Positions 1-5,164 of a DNA stretch of 8,955 bases are shown here, in pieces. Location of the stretch: positions 1-8,955 of the forward strand of contig DASRUX010000062.1 of the NCBI GenBank assembly GCA_035655235.1. The letters are read 5' to 3'. The translations under genes were made by a program, and so were the position numbers. This stretch comes from JAGTRP01 sp035655235. Lineage in GTDB: Bacteria > Pseudomonadota > Gammaproteobacteria > Burkholderiales > Rhodocyclaceae. The notes under the pieces were generated by a model, which was given only the letters and a program-made list of their open reading frames with translations, was not told the origin of the DNA and made no database searches. Numbering within the stretch: position 1 is the stretch's first letter; every line of letters starts with the position of its first letter.

Positions 1-738
1 GAATTCATCCGCAACCTGGTAGTCCCCACCAACCTCAACCTGGTCTTGGCCAAGCCCCTGCGGGGCACCGCCCTGTTCGTCTTCGACCCCAACCTCGTGT
101 TCCTGGTGGTGGACAACATGTTCGGCGGCGACGGGCGCTTCCATACCCGGGTCGAGGGCCGGGACTTCACCCCCACCGAGCAGCGCATCATTCAGGGCTT
201 GCTGGGCGTGGTGTTCACCGAATACTCCAAGTCGTGGAAACCCGTCTACTCGATGGAGTTCGAGTATGTGCGGTCGGAAATGAACTCCCAGTTCGCCAAT
301 ATCGCCACCCCCTCGGAAATTGTGGTGTCCACCACCTTCACCCTGGAGTTCGGTGGCGCCACGGCGGACATGCACATCTGCTTCCCCTACTCCATGCTGG
401 AGCCCATCCGCGACCTGCTCTACAGCACCATGCAGAGCGACCAGCTGTCCACCGACAAGCGCTGGATCGGGACCCTGCGCCGGCAGTTGCAGGGGGCCGA
501 AGTGGAGATCATCGCCCAGTTGGGAACCGCCAAGATTTCCCTGGGCCAGATCCTGCAACTCAAGGTCGGGGACGTGATTCCCCTCAATATCCCCGACACC
601 ATCACCGCCTACGTCGACAGCATTGCGCTGATGGAATGCCGCTATGGCCAGCAAAGCGGCCAGTACGCACTGAAAATCGAACGCTTCGTCACTGGCGACC
701 CAGTGGCCGAGCCGGCACCGGGAGAACACGATGGCTGA
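1..738 (+). CDS. fliM: Flagellar motor switch protein FliM (C-terminal 245 residues; 5' end outside window)
   Basis: FliM is a C-ring protein. It binds phospho-CheY at its N-terminus, contacts FliG through its middle domain, and joins FliN through its C-terminal SpoA domain to set motor rotation. The frame is open from base 1, and the first residues (EFIRNLVVPTNLN) match conserved FliM sequence, so the gene begins upstream; the TTG at 46 is an internal leucine codon. The family is about 330 residues, so roughly 90 N-terminal residues, including the CheY-binding peptide, are missing. Visible landmarks are the KPLRGTALFVFDP stretch, the GGDGRF motif near 124-141 and FEYVRSEMNSQFANI of the CheC-like middle domain. 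The SpoA domain lies at about 460-690 (ISLGQILQLKVGDVIPL, then GQYALKIERF). The last 8 bp overlap fliN. Identification is secure. Confidence 0.98.
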   Translation, partial: EFIRNLVVPTNLNLVLAKPLRGTALFVFDPNLVFLVVDNMFGGDGRFHTRVEGRDFTPTEQRIIQGLLGVVFTEYSKSWKPVYSMEFEYVRSEMNSQFANIATPSEIVVSTTFTLEFGGATADMHICFPYSMLEPIRDLLYSTMQSDQLSTDKRWIGTLRRQLQGAEVEIIAQLGTAKISLGQILQLKVGDVIPLNIPDTITAYVDSIALMECRYGQQSGQYALKIERFVTGDPVAEPAPGEHDG

Positions 739-1177
739 CGACATGGAAAATCTAGAGAGCACCGCAATGGAAGACGACGGCCAGATCAGCGAAGACGATT
801 GGGCAGCGGCCATGGCCGAGCAGGTGGCGGCGGATGCCGCTCCTGCCGCCGCAGCTGCCCAGCCGGCCAATATCTTCCCCTCCTTCGGGGGAACCGGCAC
901 CGGCGGCGGCATGATGAACGAGTTGGACATGATCCTGGACATCCCGGTGAATATCACCGTGGAACTGGGTCGTACCAAGATCACCATCAAGAACCTGCTG
1001 CAACTGGCCCACGGCTCGGTAGTGGAACTGGATGCCATGGCCGGCGAGCCCATGGATGTGCTGGTGAACGGCACCCTCATCGCCCAAGGCGAAGTCGTGG
1101 TGGTGAACGACAAATTCGGCATCCGCCTCACCGACATCATCACTCCCTCTGAGCGCATGCGGAAGCTCAACCGCTGA
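731..1177 (+). CDS. fliN: Flagellar motor switch protein FliN
   Basis: FliN is the most abundant C-ring subunit. It forms the base of the switch with FliM and helps dock the FliH-FliI export ATPase complex. The 148-residue protein has an acidic N-terminal stretch (about 1-30), an Ala/Pro/Gly-rich linker (about 31-62), and a SpoA domain (about 68-143). The SpoA domain carries the family hallmarks DIPVNITVELGRTKITIKNL, LAHGSVVELD, GEVVVVNDKFGIRLTDI and a C-terminal SERMRKL. The ATG at 731 is chosen because it overlaps the fliM stop by 8 bp and has a purine-rich GGGAGAA just upstream. The overlap implies translational coupling to fliM, fitting the fixed stoichiometry of the switch complex. The downstream frame stays open through the gap to fliO, which is in the same frame. 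Confidence 0.98.
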   Translation: MADDMENLESTAMEDDGQISEDDWAAAMAEQVAADAAPAAAAAQPANIFPSFGGTGTGGGMMNELDMILDIPVNITVELGRTKITIKNLLQLAHGSVVELDAMAGEPMDVLVNGTLIAQGEVVVVNDKFGIRLTDIITPSERMRKLNR

Positions 1178-1189
1178 GACGCAACTTTC

Positions 1190-1213
1190 AAGCGGCAGCC
1201 GCCGCTTTGTTTT
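1190..1213 (+). terminator. Intrinsic-terminator-like hairpin between fliN and fliO
   Basis: AAGCGGC (1190-1196) pairs perfectly with GCCGCTT (1201-1207) around an AGCC loop, followed by TGTTTT to 1213. A GC-rich 7-bp stem with a short, interrupted T-tract is the form of a weak Rho-independent terminator or attenuator. It begins 12 bp after the fliN stop. Since fliO-fliR need expression too, I infer partial termination that lowers export-gate mRNA relative to fliM/fliN, unless a separate promoter exists. Not proven: the T-tract is short and broken by a G. Confidence 0.45.
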
Positions 1214-1216
1214 AAG

Positions 1217-1248
1217 ATAGCGAGTTGGATCGGTCCTCAACTCGCTGT
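1217..1248 (+). promoter_or_regulatory. Second hairpin just upstream of fliO start
   Basis: AGCGAGTTG (1219-1227) pairs perfectly with CAACTCGCT (1238-1246), a 9-bp stem around a 10-nt loop. A further G-T wobble (1218/1247) and A-T pair (1217/1248) extend it. It ends about 10 nt before the TTG start of fliO and lies where ribosome-binding contacts would be. No T-tract follows, so it is not a terminator. It could limit fliO initiation, stabilise a processed downstream mRNA end, or protect the upstream 3' end. The function is inference; the complementarity is directly visible. Confidence 0.5.
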
Positions 1249-1258
1249 ACTGCCCGCC

Positions 1259-1675
1259 TTGCGCTCACTTCTCCTTGCTTTGCCCATGGCCCTGCTGCCC
1301 CTGGCAGCCATGGCCGAAACCGCCGACACACCGGGGGTTTCCGCCGGTACTTATGTGCAGGCCATCCTGGCCCTGGGCCTCATCGTCGGCCTGCTGGCCG
1401 GCACCGCCTGGCTGGCCCGCAAGGTCACCGGCGGCAAGGGCTTCGGCCAAGGCGGCATGCGGGTCATCGGCGGCGTCGCCCTCGGCCCCCGGGAACGCAT
1501 CGTTCTGGTGGAAGCCGGCGATACCTGGCTGGTCATCGGTATCGTTCCTGGCCAGATCCGTACCCTGCACACCATGCCGAAGGGGGAATCCATGCCGGAC
1601 GCCCTCTCCCCCTCCGTCGACAAGCCCTTCGCCCAGTGGCTGAAACAGATTATGGAGAAGCGCGGCGGTGTCTAA
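1259..1675 (+). CDS. fliO: Flagellar export-gate assembly protein FliO
   Basis: FliO is a bitopic inner-membrane protein that helps FliP assemble into its ring early in export-gate construction. The 138-residue product begins with a signal-peptide-like segment (MRSLLLALPMALLPLAAMA). It then has one membrane helix at about 31-53 (YVQAILALGLIVGLLAGTAW) and a cytoplasmic domain with the FliO-type sequence VALGPRERIVLVEAG followed by WLVIGIVPGQI. FliO is poorly conserved, so position between fliN and fliP is strong support. The start is uncertain. TTG 1259 gives a complete signal sequence but has no clear Shine-Dalgarno and sits just after a hairpin. ATG 1286 would remove the charged n-region. 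No ATG or GTG lies in frame between the fliN stop and 1259. The 3' end overlaps fliP by 8 bp. Confidence 0.93.
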   Translation: MRSLLLALPMALLPLAAMAETADTPGVSAGTYVQAILALGLIVGLLAGTAWLARKVTGGKGFGQGGMRVIGGVALGPRERIVLVEAGDTWLVIGIVPGQIRTLHTMPKGESMPDALSPSVDKPFAQWLKQIMEKRGGV

Positions 1676-2405
1676 GAAACCTCTCCTTGGATTGGCCCTG
1701 CTCCTGCCGGCCTCCGTTGCCCTGGCCCAGGCCCTGCCGGCCCTCACCAGCACGCCGGGCCCCGGCGGCAGCACCACCTATTCCCTGACCCTCCAGACCC
1801 TGCTGCTGATGACGGCCTTGACCTTCATTCCGGCGGCGGCCCTGATGATGACCGGTTTCACCCGCATCATCATCGTCATGTCCCTGCTGCGCCACGCCCT
1901 GGGCACCCAGACCTCCCCGCCCAACCAGGTCATGGTGGGGCTCTCCCTGTTCCTAACCTTCTTCGTCATGGCGCCGGTGGCCGACCGCATCTACACCGAA
2001 GCCTACCTGCCCCTCTCCGAGAACCGCATCAACGTGATCCAGGCCGCGGAACGGGCATCGGTGCCCCTGCGCGGCTTCATGCTCAAGCAGACCCGGGAGG
2101 CCGACCTGGCCATGTTCGCCAACCTGGCCAAGGTGGAGAAGATCGCCAGCCCCGAGGAAACCCCGATGCGTGTCCTCATCCCAGCCTTCGTAGTGAGCGA
2201 ACTGAAGACCGCCTTCCAGATCGGCTTCGTCATCTTCATCCCCTTCCTGGTCATCGACATGGTGGTGGCCAGCATGTTGATGTCCATGGGCATGATGATG
2301 ATGTCCCCGGTAATGGTGGCCCTGCCCTTCAAGCTGATGCTGTTCGTCCTGGTGGACGGCTGGCACTTGGTGATCGGCTCCCTGGTCCAGAGTTTCGGCA
2401 CATGA
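1668..2405 (+). CDS. fliP: Flagellar type III export-gate protein FliP
   Basis: FliP is the main subunit of the FliPQR export gate, forming the entrance to the protein-conducting channel in the inner membrane at the centre of the basal body. The 245-residue protein has a cleavable signal peptide (about 1-20, ending ASVALA), as known for FliP proteins. Membrane segments follow at about 43-63, 88-106, 184-208 and 212-236. Highly conserved stretches are visible: MTGFTRIIIVMSLLRHALGT, SPPNQVMVGLSLFLTFFVM, IPAFVVSELKTAFQIGF and the Met-rich MLMSMGMMMMSPVM. The start is GTG at 1668, with GGAGAAG at 1654-1660 at good spacing; it overlaps the fliO stop by 8 bp. The stop overlaps the fliQ ATG (ATGA). 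Full length and intact. Confidence 0.98.
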   Translation: MSKKPLLGLALLLPASVALAQALPALTSTPGPGGSTTYSLTLQTLLLMTALTFIPAAALMMTGFTRIIIVMSLLRHALGTQTSPPNQVMVGLSLFLTFFVMAPVADRIYTEAYLPLSENRINVIQAAERASVPLRGFMLKQTREADLAMFANLAKVEKIASPEETPMRVLIPAFVVSELKTAFQIGFVIFIPFLVIDMVVASMLMSMGMMMMSPVMVALPFKLMLFVLVDGWHLVIGSLVQSFGT

Positions 2406-2671
2406 CGCCGGGCACCGTGATGGAAATTGGCCGCCAGGCCATCGAAGCCACCCTGGTGGTTTCTGCCCCCATGTTGCTGGCGGCCCTGGTGGTTGGCCTC
2501 ATCATCAGCATTTTCCAGGCCGCCACATCCCTCAACGAGGCGACTCTGCAGTTCGTGCCCAAGCTGGTGATCATGTTCTTCGTCCTGATCCTTGCGGGTC
2601 CGTGGATGCTGCAGTACATGATCGATTACATCCAGCGCCTGTTCCAAAGCATTCCCCAGATCATCGGCTAG
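2402..2671 (+). CDS. fliQ: Flagellar type III export-gate protein FliQ
   Basis: FliQ is a small hairpin membrane protein that packs around the FliP5-FliR1 core of the export gate. The 89-residue length is typical. Two hydrophobic helices are visible, at about 19-40 (VVSAPMLLAALVVGLIISIF) and about 52-72 (FVPKLVIMFFVLILAGPWML). The conserved QAATSLNEATLQFVPK loop lies between them. The ATG at 2402 overlaps the fliP stop by 4 bp (ATGA). Only a weak purine stretch lies upstream, so translation probably depends on ribosomes finishing fliP. The stop is followed by a 6-bp gap to fliR. No defects seen. Confidence 0.98.
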   Translation: MTPGTVMEIGRQAIEATLVVSAPMLLAALVVGLIISIFQAATSLNEATLQFVPKLVIMFFVLILAGPWMLQYMIDYIQRLFQSIPQIIG

Positions 2672-2677
2672 CCCGGC

Positions 2678-3454
2678 ATGATCAGCATCACCACGGCTCA
2701 GCTGGACGCCTGGATTGCCGCCTTCATCTATCCCCTGGCGAGGATACTGGCTGTCATCGCCACGGCGCCCTTCTGGGGCAGCACGGCGATTCCCCGGCGC
2801 ATCCGCCTGCTCCTGGGCATCGCCGTCGCCGTCGGCCTCGCCCCGGCGCTGCCGCCCATGCCGGCCGTCAGCCCGGTCTCAGGCCCCGGCGTGTGGATCC
2901 TGGTTCAGCAGATGCTCATCGGCCTGGGGATGGGCTTCGCCATGCGGGTCGTCTATTCGGCGGTGGACATCGCGGGGGAATTCATCGGCCTGCAAATGGG
3001 CCTGGGCTTCGCGACCTTCTACGATCCGCTGAGCAGTTCCCAGACCCCGGTGATCACCGAGTTCATGGACCTGCTGGCCCTGCTGCTTTTCCTCTCCATC
3101 AATGGCCACCTGATCTACGTGGCCACCCTGGCCCAGAGCTTCACGGCCATCCCGGTGAGCGCCACGCCCCTCGGGACGGGAAGCTGGCTGACCCTGGTGG
3201 AACTGGGATCGAGGATGTTTTCGGCGGGCCTGCTCCTCGCCCTGCCGGTGGTGATCGCCCTGATCATCGCCAACCTGGCCATGGCCGTCCTCACCCGGGC
3301 GGCGCCCCAGCTGAACATCATGTCCATCGGCTTCCCGATCACGCTCGTCGGCGGCTTCCTGGCCTTGGCCATGAGCCTCAACTATCTGGCCACACCGCTC
3401 CAGGCCTTATTCGAGCAAGGTTTGTCGGCGATGCTGGGCTTTGCCAAGCCCTAA
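2678..3454 (+). CDS. fliR: Flagellar type III export-gate protein FliR
   Basis: FliR is the single-copy subunit that completes the FliP5-Q4-R1 gate and contacts FlhB. The 258-residue protein is almost entirely hydrophobic, with several membrane segments: about 12-32, 41-57, 72-92, 128-150, 180-206 and 216-238. It carries the family signatures GEFIGLQMGLGFATFYDP (about 100-117) and RAAPQLNIMSIGFPI (about 207-221). It starts at ATG 2678, 6 bp after fliQ, without a convincing Shine-Dalgarno, so coupling to fliQ is likely. It is the last fli gene here. Its TAA stop overlaps the stop of the convergent lipoprotein gene by 4 bp, and its final codons form a short hairpin. No flhB follows, so that gene must lie elsewhere. 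Confidence 0.98.
   Translation: MISITTAQLDAWIAAFIYPLARILAVIATAPFWGSTAIPRRIRLLLGIAVAVGLAPALPPMPAVSPVSGPGVWILVQQMLIGLGMGFAMRVVYSAVDIAGEFIGLQMGLGFATFYDPLSSSQTPVITEFMDLLALLLFLSINGHLIYVATLAQSFTAIPVSATPLGTGSWLTLVELGSRMFSAGLLLALPVVIALIIANLAMAVLTRAAPQLNIMSIGFPITLVGGFLALAMSLNYLATPLQALFEQGLSAMLGFAKP
3436..3451. terminator. Weak bidirectional hairpin at the convergent junction
   Basis: GGGCTT (3436-3441) pairs perfectly with AAGCCC (3446-3451) around a TGCC loop. It lies within the last codons of fliR and ends at the overlapping stops of fliR and the opposing gene. On the plus strand only TAATTCT follows, and no T-tract follows on the minus strand. It is the only hairpin I found exactly at this convergent end, and could serve both transcripts poorly or merely stabilise 3' ends. 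A chance palindrome in GC-rich coding sequence is a real alternative. Confidence 0.3.
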
Positions 3455-3915
3455 TTCTGCAGGAACGAATCTGCGGATTCCCGCTTCACCAGCTTGACGG
3501 TCCCCTCGGCCACACGGCGCGCACCAAGGGTTTGGGACTCGATCCCTTCGTTGAATTCCATCAACTGGTAGCCGCCAAATCCCAACGCACCCTGCAACTG
3601 CTCCGCACGGCGCCGCACGGCCTGCATCGACTCCCCGGCACCGCCGGTATGGTAGCGCTTCATCTTGAGAGACAGATGGAAGGTGTCGTCGGAAATCCGT
3701 GATTCCTCGATCTCCCAGTTGGGGGCGAGGGGATCGTAAACGTAGTGGATGGCCCCCAGGACCAACGCCCCTGAAACCGCGCCGGCCAGGGACAGCTTCA
3801 GGGCCGGCGTCAGCTCGATGGTCTGATTGGGGATCAGCGGGGCGCCTTGCCCGGTGGGGGTACTGCACCCGGCCAGGATCACCACAGCCCCCAGGAGGCA
3901 GCCAACCGCTCTCAT
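3451..3915 (-). CDS. Putative lipoprotein of unknown function, coupled to flgL
   Basis: I do not recognise a characterised family. The 154-residue protein starts with a lipoprotein signal (MRAVGCLLGAVVILAGCS) whose lipobox LAGC places the lipidated cysteine at residue 17. Serine at +2 would favour outer-membrane sorting by the usual rule. A second hydrophobic stretch lies at about 40-58 (LKLSLAGAVSGALVLGAI), followed by YVYDPLAPNWEIEES, then a polar region to about 105 and a basic, soluble C-terminus. The ATG overlaps the flgL TGA (ATGA) and there is no Shine-Dalgarno, so translation should follow flgL. It would share transcripts from the sigma-28-like promoter before flgK. The context suggests a flagellum- or motility-related envelope protein, but that is inference. 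The cysteine could instead be coincidental in an N-terminal membrane anchor. Confidence 0.85.
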   Translation of the reverse strand: MRAVGCLLGAVVILAGCSTPTGQGAPLIPNQTIELTPALKLSLAGAVSGALVLGAIHYVYDPLAPNWEIEESRISDDTFHLSLKMKRYHTGGAGESMQAVRRRAEQLQGALGFGGYQLMEFNEGIESQTLGARRVAEGTVKLVKRESADSFLQN

Positions 3916-5153
3916 AGGTACTGGAACAGGGACAGCGAACTGGTCTGCTTGAAGGAAAGCTGGGCGGCCTCCAGGGTCATCTTCTGCTTCGACATGTCGG
4001 TAATGGCCGAGACGTAATCCAGGTCCTGGAAGCGGGACAGGTCGGATTTGTACTGCAGATTGACGTCTTCACCCACGTTCTTCATGGAGTCGAGAGCCAT
4101 CTGCCGGGCGCCGATATCGGTCTGCACCCGCAGAACGTTATTGAGGGCTTGGTCAAGGCTATCGTCGATGCTGACCAGGTTGTTCTGATAGGCGGCCTTC
4201 AACGTCTGGTTGGACTGGTTGGGCGTTTCCAGGGCCTTGATGAACTTGTCCAGGGTGGCGAACAGATCCCGGTTGGTGGAGGGAGCCACCGTGAAGGTGT
4301 CGCCGGCGGCCGGCGTGCCCGAGAGGGTTACCTGGAACTGCTGGGGCGGCGGGCCGGGAGGGCCCATGACGATGGTGGCATCGGCGGTATAGGGCAGGCC
4401 TGCGGTCACCACGGCGGGACCGCCTCCCGGCGGCGTCACGGAAAGATCGTAGGTGGTGGGCGGGTTATTGAAGGTCAGCGTGTAGGTGCTGCCATCGAAG
4501 CCGGTAGTAACCGACCCACTGGACATGACGCCCGTGCCCTGGTTGGCGGCACCGGGAGACGACATGAAAACCCCATTACCCTGCTTGATGCGCATGAAGA
4601 CATCGCTGCCCGTTTGGGTAACCGGCATCTGCCGTCCATTTTCCACCTGGAGCATGCGCTGGCCATCGTCGCCGTTGTAGGTCACGGTGCGGCTGCCGGG
4701 CACACCTGCCACCGCAAAGGGCTCCGTCGCCCCCTTGAATCCCGAGAACAGGTGCTCGCCGGAACCGTCCGCGCTGTTGGCTAGGCTGAGTGCTTCGTCG
4801 TAGCGCTGGCGAATCTCCGCAGCCATGGCGGCGCGGTCCGAGTCCGTGAGGCTGCCGTTGCCAGCCTGAACAAGACGTGCCTTCACGTCCTGGATCAGCG
4901 AAACGACGCCGTTCAGCCGGTCCTCCACAAGGGAGAGCTGGCTGGAGGCGTTGGACTGGTTTTCGAGGAACTGGCTGTTCATCGACATGGATTGGGTGAC
5001 GTTCAGCGCCTCCGAGGCACCGATCGGGTCGTCTTCCGGGGTCAAGATACGGCGCCCAGTGGACATCTGGTTTTGCAGCTTGTAGAGGCTGCTCTGGTTG
5101 CGCAAGAGCCCGAGGGCACCGCTGGAAAAGATCTGTGAGGTACTGACTCGCAT
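3912..5153 (-). CDS. flgL: Hook-filament junction protein FlgL (HAP3), enlarged
   Basis: FlgL is the second junction protein between hook and filament, exported by the flagellar type III system. At 413 residues it is about 100 longer than the E. coli protein (about 317). The flagellin-like N-terminal domain (about 1-140) shows MRVSTSQIFSSG, LQNQMSTGRRILTPEDDPIG and LSLANSADGSGEHLFSGFKG. The C-terminal coiled part (about 325-413) includes QTDIGARQMALDSM and ends in DYVSAITDMSKQKM plus an aromatic tail. The extra length is a Gly/Pro/Thr-rich middle region containing a module (about 226-291) that resembles part of FlgK. The start ATG is preceded by AGGAG at 7-nt spacing, and that site overlaps the flgK stop. 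The gap from flgK is 11 bp. It is followed by a 4-bp overlap with the lipoprotein gene. Confidence 0.97.
   Translation of the reverse strand: MRVSTSQIFSSGALGLLRNQSSLYKLQNQMSTGRRILTPEDDPIGASEALNVTQSMSMNSQFLENQSNASSQLSLVEDRLNGVVSLIQDVKARLVQAGNGSLTDSDRAAMAAEIRQRYDEALSLANSADGSGEHLFSGFKGATEPFAVAGVPGSRTVTYNGDDGQRMLQVENGRQMPVTQTGSDVFMRIKQGNGVFMSSPGAANQGTGVMSSGSVTTGFDGSTYTLTFNNPPTTYDLSVTPPGGGPAVVTAGLPYTADATIVMGPPGPPPQQFQVTLSGTPAAGDTFTVAPSTNRDLFATLDKFIKALETPNQSNQTLKAAYQNNLVSIDDSLDQALNNVLRVQTDIGARQMALDSMKNVGEDVNLQYKSDLSRFQDLDYVSAITDMSKQKMTLEAAQLSFKQTSSLSLFQYL
4282..4322 (-). repeat. flgL copy of a sequence shared with flgK
   Basis: This 41-bp stretch, encoding about SGTPAAGDTFTVAP, matches 5500-5540 in flgK at about 33 of 41 bases by eye. 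It is the best-conserved part of a longer protein-level similarity (4281-4478 versus 5498-5677) sharing LSVTPPGG and SGTPAA-DTFT-AP. It marks a related beta-rich outer module in the two junction proteins. Confidence 0.7.
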
Positions 5154-5164
5154 GATGGTGCTCC

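Noticed and set aside
1..6. The window begins exactly with GAATTC, which might suggest a cloning junction
   Set aside because: GAATTC occurs several more times in the window (for example 2978-2983 inside fliR), and the fliM frame runs through it normally; likely just where the record or window was cut.
1190..1218. Sigma-70 promoter before fliO using TAAGAT at 1213-1218 as -10
   Set aside because: No acceptable -35 hexamer at 16-18 bp upstream (AAGCGG at the right place); -10 match is only 4 of 6.
3467..3480. GAATC-TGCG-GATTC hairpin as terminator for fliR
   Set aside because: Only a 5-bp stem with no T-tract after it, inside the lipoprotein coding sequence; weaker than the 3436-3451 hairpin.
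2602..3702. Open frame of 366 codons on the plus strand overlapping fliQ, fliR and the lipoprotein gene
   Set aside because: It is out of frame with conserved FliR along its length and rich in Pro/Gly/Arg/His; GC-rich shadow of real genes.
4149..4784. Plus-strand open frame of 211 codons opposite flgL
   Set aside because: Antisense to the conserved flgL, low-complexity Gly/Val/Arg composition, no supporting start signal.
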